A DNA stretch of 64,000 bases from Thalassobacillus_A hwangdonensis (GCF_042675915.1 NZ_JBHTKL010000001.1:620001-684000), one strand, 5' to 3'. Positions 42,537-52,037 are shown, counted from the first letter of the stretch. Notes: generated by a model from the letters alone, not told the origin. Numbers and translations: made by a program.

Positions 42537-44102
42537 ATGGATAATTTGGTATCCCTGCTCATCTTCATTTTGCTTGCCCTGATCGTCGGTATTGTTGTTG
42601 GTTATCTAATTCGGAAATCCATCGCCGAAGCGAAGATCTCAAGCGCAGAACAACTAGCGAAACAGATTGTCGAAGAAGGCCATCGCAATGCAGAAGCTGC
42701 TAAGAAAGAAGCGCTTTTGGAAGCGAAGGATGAAAATCATAAAATTCGACAAGATGCTGAGAATGAAATTCGTGAGCGTCGATTGGAATTACAAAAAACT
42801 GAGAACCGTCTGACACAAAAAGAAGAGAACCTCGATCGCAAAAGTGAAACGCAGGATAAGCGTGAACTGACGCTCGAGAAGAAAGAGGAGACTCTTACCG
42901 AAAAACAACAACAAATTGAAGTAATGGAAAGCAAAGTGAAAGCTATGCTGCAAGAGCAACAGACTGAGCTTGAACGTATTTCCGGTTTGACCTCCGACCA
43001 GGCAAGACAAGTAATCCTGGAAAGAGTTGAACAAGAGGTTTCACATGAATCTGCCCTAATGATCAAAGAAGCAGAAAACCGTGCTAAAGAGGAAGCGGAT
43101 AAGAAGGCTAAAAGCATTCTTTCACTTGCCATGCAACGTTGCGCGGCTGATCACGTAGCTGAAACTACCGTATCTGTGGTCAATCTTCCTAATGATGAAA
43201 TGAAAGGACGGATCATTGGTCGTGAAGGCCGTAACATCCGTACCCTCGAAACATTGACTGGAATCGATTTGATCATTGACGATACGCCGGAAGCTGTCAT
43301 TCTTTCCGGGTTTGATCCGATCCGCCGTGAAACAGCCCGAATTGCTTTGGAGAAATTGGTTCAGGATGGCCGTATCCATCCAGCCCGTATTGAGGAGATG
43401 GTTGATAAATCTCGTCGTGAAGTGGATGAATATATCCGGGAGGTTGGAGAACAGACTACATTTGAAGTAGGAGTTCACGGACTGCATCCGGATCTGGTGA
43501 AGATACTAGGTCGTTTGAAGTACCGTACAAGTTATGGTCAGAATGTGTTGAAACACTCGATGGAAGTTGCGTTCCTTTCAGGTCTGCTGGCAGCAGAGCT
43601 AGGGGAAGACGAAACACTCGCACGTCGTGCTGGTTTGCTTCATGATATCGGTAAAGCGATCGACCATGAAGTAGAAGGAAGTCACGTAGAGATCGGTAAG
43701 GAGCTGGCAACGAAGTACAAAGAGAATGAAGTAGTGATCAATTCGATCGCTTCTCACCATGGTGATGAAGAGCCTACTTCCATTATCTCAGTACTTGTGG
43801 CCGCTGCAGATGCTCTATCAGCAGCACGACCTGGAGCAAGAAGCGAAACACTTGAGAACTATATCAAACGTCTTGAAAAGCTGGAAGAGATTTGCGAATC
43901 CCATGATGGAGTCGAAAAATCTTTCGCTATTCAAGCAGGACGAGAAGTTCGTATCATGGTAAGACCGGATGATATTGATGATGTCGCTGCTACCAAGTTG
44001 GCAAGGACGATACGGAAACAAATTGAGGAAGACCTCGACTATCCGGGTCACATCAAAGTTACAGTCATTCGCGAAACGCGTTCCGTAGAATACGCAAAAT
44101 AA
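42537..44102 (+). CDS. rny: Ribonuclease Y
   Basis: Membrane-anchored endoribonuclease that starts decay of many mRNAs. The start is ATG 42537 (MDNLVSLL) after AGAGGAGG; the in-frame extension from 42393 begins within the promoter. 521 residues: N-terminal membrane helix (about 4-25), long charged coiled coil (about 30-195), KH domain (GRIIGREGRNIRTLE about residue 220) and HD phosphohydrolase domain (LLHDIGKAIDHE). Its B. subtilis specificity partner RicA is also in this window. Confidence 0.97.
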   Translation: MDNLVSLLIFILLALIVGIVVGYLIRKSIAEAKISSAEQLAKQIVEEGHRNAEAAKKEALLEAKDENHKIRQDAENEIRERRLELQKTENRLTQKEENLDRKSETQDKRELTLEKKEETLTEKQQQIEVMESKVKAMLQEQQTELERISGLTSDQARQVILERVEQEVSHESALMIKEAENRAKEEADKKAKSILSLAMQRCAADHVAETTVSVVNLPNDEMKGRIIGREGRNIRTLETLTGIDLIIDDTPEAVILSGFDPIRRETARIALEKLVQDGRIHPARIEEMVDKSRREVDEYIREVGEQTTFEVGVHGLHPDLVKILGRLKYRTSYGQNVLKHSMEVAFLSGLLAAELGEDETLARRAGLLHDIGKAIDHEVEGSHVEIGKELATKYKENEVVINSIASHHGDEEPTSIISVLVAAADALSAARPGARSETLENYIKRLEKLEEICESHDGVEKSFAIQAGREVRIMVRPDDIDDVAATKLARTIRKQIEEDLDYPGHIKVTVIRETRSVEYAK

Positions 44103-44103
44103 G

Positions 44104-44134
44104 AAAGCGGCCATTTGGTCGCTTTTTTATTTTT
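44104..44134 (+). terminator. Terminator after rny
   Basis: AAAGCGGCC/GGTCGCTTT (44104-44112 with 44117-44125), ATTT loop, T run. It begins two bases after the stop codon. Confidence 0.9.
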
Positions 44135-44298
44135 CCCTGGAAATTAGACTCAAGAACATTTACATTTGGACATCTATTTGAGGTTCCGTTCATTGCGCTG
44201 TTTCGCTTTGACAACGCAGGAGCGGTGTGTGAAACTGATTTTAATAGCAAACCCTGAATAACAATTCAACGTGAAATTCAGAAGCGGCTAGATAGATG

Positions 44299-44327
44299 TT
44301 CCATGTTTTACAATCCATCACTATACT
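44299..44327 (+). promoter_or_regulatory. Candidate promoter of ymdB
   Basis: -10 TATACT (44322-44327) with a weak -35 TTCCAT 17 bases upstream, 27 bases before the start codon. Confidence 0.4.
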
Positions 44328-44354
44328 AAATACACATATAGAAAGGAAATGAAC

Positions 44355-45152
44355 ATGAAAATTTTATTCATAGGAGACGTCGTGGGATCTCCTGGAAGAG
44401 ATATGGTCCAGGAATACCTTCCGAAACTGAAATCGAAATACCAGCCGACGGTAACGATCATTAATGGTGAAAATGCAGCCTCCGGTAAAGGGATCAATGA
44501 AAAGATCTACCGGAACTTCCTTCAGTGGGGGGCGAATGCGGTAACGCTCGGGAACCATGCATGGGACAAGAAAGAGATTTTCGATTTTATCGATCATGCA
44601 GAATATATGGTCCGCCCGGCTAATTTTCCTGCAGGTACACCAGGAAAAGGGCTCACCTTCGTAAAAACGAATAAAGGCGAGGTTGCAGTGATCAATCTTC
44701 AAGGAAGGACGTTTATGACACCGAATGACGATCCTTTTCGGGTGATCGATGAGTTGATTGAGGAAGCAAAGCAGCGTACCAATATCATCTTCCTGGATTT
44801 CCATGCGGAAGCTACCAGTGAAAAACAGGCGATGGGATGGTATGTGGACGGCAGGGTAAGTGTCAATGTAGGCACACACACTCATATCCAGACAGCTGAT
44901 AACCGGATATTGCCAAATGGAACCGCTTATATTTCCGATGTTGGAATGACGGGTCCTTACGACGGAATTCTGGGAATGGAAAGAGAAGCGGTCATGAAAC
45001 GTTTCCTGACAAATCTGCCTGTACGTTTTGAAGTTCCAAAAAAGGGAAGGACACAATTAAGTGCTATCTTGGCAGATGTGGATGAAAGCACCGGAAAGGC
45101 AAAAGACATCAAACGGATCCTCATCAACGACGACCATCCCTTCTTCGGCTGA
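44355..45152 (+). CDS. ymdB: Metallophosphodiesterase YmdB
   Basis: 265-residue di-metal phosphodiesterase; the B. subtilis homologue hydrolyses 2',3'-cyclic nucleotides and is needed for the biofilm/sporulation switch. Metal-site motifs: FIGDVVGSPGRD, INGENAASGKG, LGNHAWDK, DFHAEATSEK and GTHTHIQTAD. The start is ATG 44355, eight bases after AGAAAGGA; ATG 44349 is too close to that site. It follows rny in many Bacillota. Confidence 0.94.
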   Translation: MKILFIGDVVGSPGRDMVQEYLPKLKSKYQPTVTIINGENAASGKGINEKIYRNFLQWGANAVTLGNHAWDKKEIFDFIDHAEYMVRPANFPAGTPGKGLTFVKTNKGEVAVINLQGRTFMTPNDDPFRVIDELIEEAKQRTNIIFLDFHAEATSEKQAMGWYVDGRVSVNVGTHTHIQTADNRILPNGTAYISDVGMTGPYDGILGMEREAVMKRFLTNLPVRFEVPKKGRTQLSAILADVDESTGKAKDIKRILINDDHPFFG

Positions 45153-45187
45153 TTATTTGAATTTTTCAAAAAATTCCTTCATAATGT

Positions 45188-45216
45188 AAAGGAATAATCT
45201 TCATCTCCAAGAATAT
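45188..45216 (+). promoter_or_regulatory. Sigma-H promoter of spoVS
   Basis: -35 AAAGGAATA (45188-45196) is a full match to RnAGGAwWW; after 11 bases the -10 CAAGAATAT (45208-45216) matches RnnGAATww except the first base. spoVS is sigma-H dependent in B. subtilis. Confidence 0.75.
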
Positions 45217-45259
45217 AGTAGTTATGGAACAACTATCGTTTATGAAGGAGGAGCTAGTA

Positions 45260-45520
45260 TTGGATATATTAAAAGTATCAGCTAAATCTAACCCTAATTC
45301 AGTAGCAGGCGCTCTAGCTAATGTGCTAAGGGAACGTGGCTCTGCGGAGATTCAAGCAATTGGCGCCGGCGCTTTGAACCAGGCGGTTAAGGCAGTGGCG
45401 ATTGCCAGAGGATTCGTCGCCCCGAGTGGCGTTGATCTTATTTGCATCCCAGCTTTTACAGATATCATGATTGAGAATGAAGAGCGGACTGCAATCAAAT
45501 TGATCGTTGAACCAAGGTAA
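45260..45520 (+). CDS. spoVS: Stage V sporulation protein S
   Basis: 86-residue Alba-like nucleic-acid-binding protein needed for spore coat assembly and core dehydration. From the TTG at 45260, eight bases after AAGGAGG (45246-45252), the product has exactly the length and sequence layout of the family (LKVSAKSNPNSVAGALANVL; NQAVKAVAIARGFVAPSGVD; IPAFTDI). The longer in-frame ATG at 45224 has no site and lies only 8 bases past the sigma-H -10 element. Confidence 0.95.
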   Translation: MDILKVSAKSNPNSVAGALANVLRERGSAEIQAIGAGALNQAVKAVAIARGFVAPSGVDLICIPAFTDIMIENEERTAIKLIVEPR

Positions 45521-45565
45521 GTAGACAAGCTCTTCCGTAACCTATAACTGACTTCAGCATTCGAG

Positions 45566-45627
45566 GATGTCTCAAAAGGTCCGGCACTTCATCCGGAAGT
45601 GCTTCTTACCTTGTGAGACATCTTTTT
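45566..45627 (+). terminator. Terminator after spoVS
   Basis: Outer stem GATGTCTCA/TGAGACATC (45566-45574 with 45614-45622), inner stem GCACTTC/GAAGTGC (45584-45590 with 45596-45602), and TTTTT. Confidence 0.85.
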
Positions 45628-45713
45628 CTATGATGCTTGAAATGTGACACCGCTAGTCTGATATAATTCCTCCTGACAATGAAATGTATCCGTATGAAGA
45701 AAGGAAGAGCTTT

Positions 45714-46637
45714 GTGATTATAGATGCGCACTGTGATGTTCTATGGAAATTGTGGGAAAACGACTATGATTTCCATGATAGTGATCTATTACGATTGAAT
45801 TATAAGAAGTGGAAGAAAAGCGATGTGAAAGTACAGTGTTTCGCGATTTTCGTGCCGGATGATGTGAAGGAAGCTGCGCAGTATGATGTGGCGCTGGAAA
45901 TGGTACATATCTTTTTTGACCGGATCATTGCCCCCTACGATGATGTTAAGTTCATCACATCTAAAGAAGAACTGATAAGTCTGGCGCCCCATGCAAAAGG
46001 TGCGATGCTTACTCTGGAGGGCTGCCATGCAATCGGTCATGATCTAAATAAATTGAAAACGCTCATAAATATGGGAGTACGTGCTGTCGGACTTACTTGG
46101 AATCAGGCGAATGCGACATGTGACGGTATCGAGGAGAAGAGAGGTGCAGGGCTCAGCTCTTTTGGAGAAGAAGTCGTCGATTACTTGAACGAAGAAAGGA
46201 TATGGACGGATGTTTCCCACCTTTCCTATCAGGGGTTTTGGGATGTGATGAATCGAAGCCAATATCCGATGGCTTCTCATTCGAATGTATTAGAACTGGC
46301 TGGACACCCTCGCAACCTGGATAAGGATCAATTGACAGCATTGATCAAAAGGAAGGCATGGATCGGGATTACGTTCGTTCCGGAATTCATCAATGGTCAG
46401 ACGGAAGCAGAATGGATCGAAGTCCTCCCTCATATCGATTATATCCTGCGTATGGGTGGAGAAGATTGCCTTGGTTTCGGATCAGATTTCGAAGGCATCG
46501 ATGATATAGTCAAAGGTTTGTATGATGTGAATGACTTTACTGCATTCGTTCAACAACTGATACCACGTTACGGACAACGTCTCGTCGAGAAAATGAGCTA
46601 TGTGAATTTCATCGATAAGTTTCCAAGATTAAGATAA
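45714..46637 (+). CDS. Membrane-dipeptidase family (M19) zinc dipeptidase
   Basis: 307-residue peptidase of the renal dipeptidase family, probably cytoplasmic as no signal peptide is seen. Metal ligands: HxD in IDAHCDVLW near the N-terminus, glutamate in LEGCHAIG, histidines in DVSHLSYQG and ASHSNV, and GSDFEG late. The start is GTG 45714, seven bases after AAGGAAG; an upstream ATG at 45684 would add 10 residues but lacks a site. Not present at this place in B. subtilis. Confidence 0.88.
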   Translation: MIIDAHCDVLWKLWENDYDFHDSDLLRLNYKKWKKSDVKVQCFAIFVPDDVKEAAQYDVALEMVHIFFDRIIAPYDDVKFITSKEELISLAPHAKGAMLTLEGCHAIGHDLNKLKTLINMGVRAVGLTWNQANATCDGIEEKRGAGLSSFGEEVVDYLNEERIWTDVSHLSYQGFWDVMNRSQYPMASHSNVLELAGHPRNLDKDQLTALIKRKAWIGITFVPEFINGQTEAEWIEVLPHIDYILRMGGEDCLGFGSDFEGIDDIVKGLYDVNDFTAFVQQLIPRYGQRLVEKMSYVNFIDKFPRLR

Positions 46638-46669
46638 TGTCGATTCTTGCAAGTCGTGTTCTCTTGAAA

Positions 46670-46693
46670 AATGATAGGGGAACGTCTATCATT
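46670..46693 (+). other. Hairpin after the dipeptidase gene
   Basis: AATGATAG (46670-46677) pairs with CTATCATT (46686-46693); no T run, so a weak terminator at best. The rest of the 251-base gap before korA has no clear signal. Confidence 0.4.
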
Positions 46694-46888
46694 AAAAGCG
46701 TACAGGACAGGATATTGGAAGTGTTTTGTTTCGTACATACATCCTATGAAACGAACTATAAGATTTATAAATTGAACCAATAGAAGATGAAGAGACAAAG
46801 GCTGAACCGGGTGTTCAGACTGAAAGCACAGGTGTGGTCCCATCGTTTCTTCGAAAATGGAACCGACACAATGATGGAGGGGTGTAAC

Positions 46889-48634
46889 ATGGTTGAACAG
46901 CTTTCTTGGAAAGTTGGTGGACAACAAGGGGAAGGTATTGAGAGTACTGGTGAAATTTTCGCCATTACACTGAACCGATTAGGCTATTATTTGTATGGAT
47001 ATCGCCATTTCTCTTCCCGTATCAAAGGTGGTCACACGAATAATAAAATTCGTGTAGCAACACAGAAAGTAAGGTCGATTTCTGATGATTTGGATATTCT
47101 GGTCGCATTTGATCAGGAGACAATCGATGTCAATGTCCATGAGTTACATAAGGATGGAATCGTACTTGCCGATGCGAAATTCAAACCGACAGTTCCGGAA
47201 GACAAAGATGTAACGCTATATGCTGTACCTTTTACAGAAATTGCGACAGAGCTCGGGACATCATTGATGAAGAACATGGTCGCAGTCGGTGCTTCTGCTG
47301 CTATCATGAACCTGGAACCAGAGTCTTTCCGTGAAGTCGTCGATGAAATCTTCTCAAGAAAAGGCCAGCAGGTCGTCGATAAGAATATGGAAGCAATTGA
47401 AAAAGGTGCTGCTGCTGTCAAAGAACAGGCAGATGGTAAGCTTGAAAAAATGGAACTTAACAAAGCCGATGGCAAGAAGCGGATGTTCATGATCGGTAAC
47501 GATGCCATTGCGATGGGCTTCCTGGCTGGTGGATGCCGCTTCATGGCAGCATATCCAATTACGCCGGCTTCTGAGATTATGGAATATATGATTAAACGAC
47601 TGCCTGAATTCGGGGGTACGGTCATTCAGACGGAAGATGAAATTGCGGCAGCAACAATGTCCATCGGGGCGAATTATGCCGGTGTAAGAACGATAACAGC
47701 ATCTGCCGGACCTGGACTTTCCCTGATGATGGAATCGATCGGGCTTGCGGGGATTACTGAAACACCACTGGTCATCGTCGATACGCAGCGGGGAGGACCA
47801 AGTACCGGGCTACCTACAAAGCAGGAACAATCCGATCTGATGGCGATGATCTATGGCACTCACGGAGAGATTCCGAAAGTCGTCATAGCTCCAAGTACGG
47901 TTCAAGAGGCATTTTACGATGCGATTGAAGCATTGAACATTGCTGAGGAATATCAGGTACCAGTCATTTTACTGTCCGATCTTCAGTTATCTTTAGGTAA
48001 ACAGACCGTGGAACCGCTTGAATACGACAAGATTGATGTTCGCCGAGGCAAGCTCGACCTTCATCCTGATTTGCCGGAACTTGAAAAAGGGGAATATTTC
48101 AAGCGTTATGAAGTGACAGAAGATGGTGTCTCTCCACGTATCCTTCCTGGAGAGAAAAACGGTATTTTCCATGTTACCGGTGTGGAGCATGATGAAACTG
48201 GGAAACCATCCGAAGTAGCATCTAACCGTCAGGCACAAATGGATAAACGTCTTCGAAAGCTGAAGCGTCTTCCGGAAGTGTTTGATACTCCAGTGTACAC
48301 GAGTGCTCCTCATGAACAAGCAGATGTGTTGTTCGTAGGATTCAACTCTACACGCGGAACGATCGAAGAAGCGATCGGCCGTCTTGAAGACGAAGGAGTG
48401 AAGGCGAATCATGCGCAGATCCGTCTTGTTCACCCGTTCCCGACTGAACAATTACGTCCATTGATAGACAGGGCAGCCAAAGTTATCGTCGTTGAGAACA
48501 ATGCGACAGCACAGCTGGCGAATATCATTAAGATGAATGTTGGTAATCATGAGAAGATTTTCACTCTCAATCAGTATGATGGTACACCATTCCTGCCGGG
48601 TCAAATCCATGAACGTAGTAAGGAGTTGTTGTAA
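46889..48634 (+). CDS. korA: 2-oxoacid:ferredoxin oxidoreductase, fused gamma-alpha subunit
   Basis: Large subunit of a thiamine-diphosphate enzyme that decarboxylates 2-oxoglutarate or a similar 2-oxoacid to the CoA ester, passing electrons to ferredoxin. 581 residues: the N-terminal 190 form the gamma domain (KVGGQQGEGIESTGEIF), the remainder the alpha domain (GNDAIAMGFLAGGCRFMAAYPITPASEIME; TEDEIAAATMSIGANYAG). The start is ATG 46889 after GGAGGGGTG; the in-frame extension from 46787 is not conserved in type. It lies directly before korB. The 2-oxoglutarate assignment is by family. Confidence 0.92.
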   Translation: MVEQLSWKVGGQQGEGIESTGEIFAITLNRLGYYLYGYRHFSSRIKGGHTNNKIRVATQKVRSISDDLDILVAFDQETIDVNVHELHKDGIVLADAKFKPTVPEDKDVTLYAVPFTEIATELGTSLMKNMVAVGASAAIMNLEPESFREVVDEIFSRKGQQVVDKNMEAIEKGAAAVKEQADGKLEKMELNKADGKKRMFMIGNDAIAMGFLAGGCRFMAAYPITPASEIMEYMIKRLPEFGGTVIQTEDEIAAATMSIGANYAGVRTITASAGPGLSLMMESIGLAGITETPLVIVDTQRGGPSTGLPTKQEQSDLMAMIYGTHGEIPKVVIAPSTVQEAFYDAIEALNIAEEYQVPVILLSDLQLSLGKQTVEPLEYDKIDVRRGKLDLHPDLPELEKGEYFKRYEVTEDGVSPRILPGEKNGIFHVTGVEHDETGKPSEVASNRQAQMDKRLRKLKRLPEVFDTPVYTSAPHEQADVLFVGFNSTRGTIEEAIGRLEDEGVKANHAQIRLVHPFPTEQLRPLIDRAAKVIVVENNATAQLANIIKMNVGNHEKIFTLNQYDGTPFLPGQIHERSKELL

Positions 48635-49501
48635 ATGGCGACATTCAAGGACTTTCGTAATAAAGTGAAACCGAACTGGTGTCCAGGCTGTGGAGACTTT
48701 TCTGTCCAGGCATCCATCCAGCGTGCAGCTGCCAATGTCGGACTTGAGCCGGAGGATCTTGCTGTAATATCAGGAATCGGATGTTCCGGGAGAATCTCAG
48801 GGTATATCAATGCTTATGGATTTCACGGGATTCACGGACGTGTACTGCCTATCGCCCAAGGGGTGAAGATGGCGAATAAAAACTTGAAAGTCATCGCTTC
48901 CGGTGGAGATGGAGATGGGTTTGCCATCGGCATGGGTCATACCATTCATGCAATCCGTCGTAACCTCGATATCACCTACATCGTCATGGATAACCAGATA
49001 TACGGTCTTACTAAGGGGCAGACTTCCCCTCGAAGTGAGATGGGCTTCAAAACGAAAAGCACACCGGAAGGATCTATTGAATCTGCTGTCAATGTCATGG
49101 AAATGGCGTTATCTTCAGGTGCTACTTTCGTTGCGCAAAGCTTCTCCAGTGATTTGAAGGATTTGACTTCATTGATTGAACAGGGGATCAATCATAAAGG
49201 TTTCTCATTGATCAATGTGTTCAGTCCATGTGTGACCTATAATAAAGTGAACACTTACGACTGGTTCAAAGAGAATCTGGTCAAATTAAGTGATATTGAA
49301 GGGTATGACCCTACTGATCGCGGATTGGCCATGCGCACGTTGATGGATCATAACAGTCTCGTATCCGGTCTGATTTACAAGAATGAAGGACAGAAATCGT
49401 ATCAGGATCTGATTCATGGCTATTCGGAAGCTCCATTGAAAGACAGTGAGCTGAAGGTGGATAAGAGCAAATTCGATGAGTTGGTTTCTGAGTTCATGTA
49501 A
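48635..49501 (+). CDS. korB: 2-oxoacid:ferredoxin oxidoreductase, beta subunit
   Basis: Thiamine-diphosphate-binding subunit, 288 residues. Motifs: NWCPGCGDFSV at the N-terminus and the TPP signature GGDGDGFAIGMGHTIH ... MDNQIYGLTKGQTSP. It starts immediately after the korA stop with AAGGAG upstream. A strong terminator follows, so korAB form a unit. A separate ferredoxin is needed and not in the window. Confidence 0.94.
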   Translation: MATFKDFRNKVKPNWCPGCGDFSVQASIQRAAANVGLEPEDLAVISGIGCSGRISGYINAYGFHGIHGRVLPIAQGVKMANKNLKVIASGGDGDGFAIGMGHTIHAIRRNLDITYIVMDNQIYGLTKGQTSPRSEMGFKTKSTPEGSIESAVNVMEMALSSGATFVAQSFSSDLKDLTSLIEQGINHKGFSLINVFSPCVTYNKVNTYDWFKENLVKLSDIEGYDPTDRGLAMRTLMDHNSLVSGLIYKNEGQKSYQDLIHGYSEAPLKDSELKVDKSKFDELVSEFM

Positions 49502-49507
49502 TTATAC

Positions 49508-49561
49508 AAGACAATTTCCTCTTTCCTTTTCAGCATGACGGAAAGAGGGAGTTGTCTTTTT
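49508..49561 (+). terminator. Terminator after korB
   Basis: 19-base arms, 49508-49526 with 49540-49558 (few mismatches), and a T run. Confidence 0.9.
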
Positions 49562-49634
49562 TAGTGAGATTTTTTCCTTGTGAGCAATTGTCCATTTGGT
49601 GTGGACGTATCGACTTTTTAAAAACTGTCTGTCA

Positions 49635-49643
49635 TGATACAAT
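49635..49643 (+). promoter_or_regulatory. Candidate extended -10 promoter of tdh-kbl
   Basis: TGATACAAT fits TGn-TACAAT, about 50 bases before tdh and after the korB terminator. Confidence 0.45.
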
Positions 49644-49693
49644 GTTTACATATATGATTTTCATAGATTGATAACAGGTTAGGAGTGTTCGTA

Positions 49694-50734
49694 GTGAGTG
49701 GAATGATGAAAGCAATTGTCAAGCATCATCGTGGGGAAGGTGCAGAACTTAGAGAAGTTCCAGTGCCATCCATCGGTGATCAGGATGTATTGATAAAAGT
49801 AAAAGCGACATCCATCTGCGGAACGGATGTTCACATTTACAACTGGGATGATTGGTCTGCAAGCCGTGTCAATCCTCCATATGTGTTCGGGCACGAATTT
49901 GCAGGAGAAGTTGTAGAGGTAGGATCGAAAGTCACCAATTATAAAAAAGGGGATTACGTCAGTGCTGAGACACACCTTGTCTGCGGCCACTGCCCGCAAT
50001 GCCTGACAGGCAAATTCCACATTTGTGAGAACACAGAAATCATCGGTGTCGACACGCAAGGATGTTTTGCTGAATATGTTGCTCTTCCGGAGCAGAACTT
50101 ATGGAGGAACCCTGCTGACATGCCTACAGATATAGCATCTGTTCAGGAGCCGATGGGGAACGCGGTACATACCGTTCTTAACGGCGATGTAGCGGGTAAA
50201 TCAGTCGCTATCATCGGATGTGGACCAATCGGTCTTATGGCTGTAGGCGTTGCTAAGGCTGCCGGTGCCTCTCAGGTTCTGGCATTCGATTTGAATCCGT
50301 ATCGATTGGAACTGGCTGAGAAGATGGGTGCAACGGCATTGATCAATTCTGCGGAAGAAAATCCGGTGGAAAAAGCCAACGCGCTAACAAATGGCCATGG
50401 CGTGGATGTCGTGTGTGAAATGAGCGGCCATCCTGTCGCGATGGATCAAGGCTTCAAGATGATCACTAATGGTGGAAGAATGTCGATTTTAAGTCTTCCT
50501 ACGCAGCCAGTTAAGATTGATGTGACGAATGATATTGTCTTCAAAGGTATTGAAGTGCAAGGAATTACCGGTCGGAAAATGTATGAAACGTGGCAACAAG
50601 TGTCTCGTCTGCTACAATCAAAACAGGTGGACCTGTCACCGATGATTACCCACCATCTGCCTCTCGAGGACTTCGAGAAAGGCTTTGAACTGATGAATCA
50701 AGGGAAATGTGGGAAAGTAGTACTTCACCCATAA
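49694..50734 (+). CDS. tdh: L-threonine 3-dehydrogenase
   Basis: Zinc alcohol-dehydrogenase family enzyme oxidising threonine to 2-amino-3-oxobutyrate with NAD. 346 residues: catalytic zinc site SICGTDVHIYNWD and FGHEFAGEV, structural zinc cysteines in CGHCPQCLTGKFHIC, Rossmann motif IIGCGPIGLMAVGVAKAAGA. GTG 49694 is eight bases after the GGAG of AGGAGTG, giving MSGMMKAIV as in homologues. Forms an operon with kbl, which removes the unstable product. Confidence 0.95.
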   Translation: MSGMMKAIVKHHRGEGAELREVPVPSIGDQDVLIKVKATSICGTDVHIYNWDDWSASRVNPPYVFGHEFAGEVVEVGSKVTNYKKGDYVSAETHLVCGHCPQCLTGKFHICENTEIIGVDTQGCFAEYVALPEQNLWRNPADMPTDIASVQEPMGNAVHTVLNGDVAGKSVAIIGCGPIGLMAVGVAKAAGASQVLAFDLNPYRLELAEKMGATALINSAEENPVEKANALTNGHGVDVVCEMSGHPVAMDQGFKMITNGGRMSILSLPTQPVKIDVTNDIVFKGIEVQGITGRKMYETWQQVSRLLQSKQVDLSPMITHHLPLEDFEKGFELMNQGKCGKVVLHP

Positions 50735-50768
50735 AAAGCAACCAATCATTTTAAGGAGGCGTGTTTTT

Positions 50769-51944
50769 ATGAAAGGTTTTGAATACCTGCAAAAAGAATT
50801 GGATGAAATGAGAGAAGAGGGGACATTCCGTGAATTGATCCCACTTGAATCCGCTCAAGGCTCACGTGTAACCATCAAAGGAAAAGAAGTGATCCAGCTT
50901 TCTTCTAATAACTACCTTGGACTTACTTCCCATCCGAGGATGGTGGAAGCTGCCGAAAAAGCGACACGTGAATACGGAGCAGGTACCGGATCCGTCCGTA
51001 CAATTGCTGGTACATTGAAAATGCACGATGACTTTGAAGAAAAGCTTGCTAAATTCAAACACACGGAAGCAGCACTTGTGTTCCAGTCCGGTTTCACTAC
51101 AAACCAGGGCGTACTATCATCAATCCTAACTGATCAGGACGTCGTCATTTCAGATGAATTGAACCATGCTTCCATCATCGATGGCATCCGCTTGACGAAA
51201 GCCGGCCGTAAAATCTACAAGCATGTGGATATGGACTCGCTTGAGCAGGCGTTGAAAGAATCGGATGAGTATCGCACGAAATTGGTCGTTACTGACGGTG
51301 TCTTCTCAATGGATGGTAATATTGCGCCGCTTCCTGAAATTGTCGAGCTTGCTGAAAAATATGGCGCACTTGTCATGGTCGATGATGCACATGCTAGTGG
51401 AGTTCTTGGAGAAAATGGTCGTGGTACAGTCAATCACTTCGGTTTGGACGGCCGTGTCCATATCCAGGTCGGAACATTGAGTAAAGCAATCGGAGTCCTT
51501 GGTGGTTATGTGGCAAGTACACAAACACTTAAAGAGTATTTGATTCACAAAGGACGTCCGTTCCTATTCAGTACATCCCACCCACCAGCAGTAACAGCTG
51601 CTTGCGATGCGGCAATCGATGTGCTTCTTGAAGAACCTGAGCTTATTGAAAAGCTTTGGGATAACACGAAGTTCTTCAAAAAAGGACTGGAGGAGCTTGG
51701 ATTTGATATCGGCATCAGTGAAACGCCTGTAACACCGGTCATGGTCGGTGATGATTCAAAGACACACCAGTTCTCCGATGAACTTTTCAATGAAGGAGTA
51801 TTTGCACAAGGGATCGTATTCCCGACAGTACAGCGCGGGAAAGGTCGTGTAAGAACGATCGTAACAGCAGAACACTCCAAAGAAGAGCTGCAGGAAGCAT
51901 TGGATGCTTTCGAACGCGCAGGTAAGAAATTGAACATTATTTAA
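50769..51944 (+). CDS. kbl: Glycine C-acetyltransferase (2-amino-3-ketobutyrate CoA ligase)
   Basis: PLP enzyme that splits 2-amino-3-oxobutyrate with CoA into glycine and acetyl-CoA. 391 residues; SSNNYLGLTSHPR near the N-terminus, DDAHASGVLGENGRGT, and PLP-binding lysine K239 in VGTLSKAIGVLGGY. AAGGAGG precedes ATG 50769, 34 bases after tdh. Close relatives include BioF, but pairing with tdh settles the call. Confidence 0.94.
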   Translation: MKGFEYLQKELDEMREEGTFRELIPLESAQGSRVTIKGKEVIQLSSNNYLGLTSHPRMVEAAEKATREYGAGTGSVRTIAGTLKMHDDFEEKLAKFKHTEAALVFQSGFTTNQGVLSSILTDQDVVISDELNHASIIDGIRLTKAGRKIYKHVDMDSLEQALKESDEYRTKLVVTDGVFSMDGNIAPLPEIVELAEKYGALVMVDDAHASGVLGENGRGTVNHFGLDGRVHIQVGTLSKAIGVLGGYVASTQTLKEYLIHKGRPFLFSTSHPPAVTAACDAAIDVLLEEPELIEKLWDNTKFFKKGLEELGFDIGISETPVTPVMVGDDSKTHQFSDELFNEGVFAQGIVFPTVQRGKGRVRTIVTAEHSKEELQEALDAFERAGKKLNII

Positions 51945-51962
51945 ATAGTGATTGCTTGCGGA

Positions 51963-51978
51963 GTGTGTTGACGAAGCG
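51963..51978 (+). repeat. Remnant of the intergenic repeat's end
   Basis: GTGTGTTGACGAAGCG differs at one base from GTATGTTGACGAAGCG at one end and flank of the copy at 61225-61240 (opposite strand). The interior of the element is missing here. Confidence 0.5.
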
Positions 51979-52004
51979 CTTTACCTATATGCCTAATAAG
52001 ATGA

Positions 52005-52037
52005 CCCGAACTATTGTAAATGGATAGTTCGGGTTTT
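52005..52037 (+). terminator. Terminator after kbl
   Basis: Perfect 10-bp stem CCCGAACTAT/ATAGTTCGGG (52005-52014 with 52024-52033) then TTTT. Confidence 0.85.

Noticed and set aside
42738..43132. Minus-strand frames opposite the RNase Y coiled coil
   Set aside because: They are Ser/Phe/Leu-rich shadows of a charged coiled coil, with no start signals.
46787..46888. N-terminal extension of korA
   Set aside because: The strong GGAGGGGTG site points to ATG 46889, and the gamma-domain start KVGGQQGEG follows it directly as in homologues.
46695..46888. Possible T-box or riboswitch in the korA leader
   Set aside because: Some short inverted repeats exist, but no T-box motif, terminator/antiterminator pair or known riboswitch core could be recognised.
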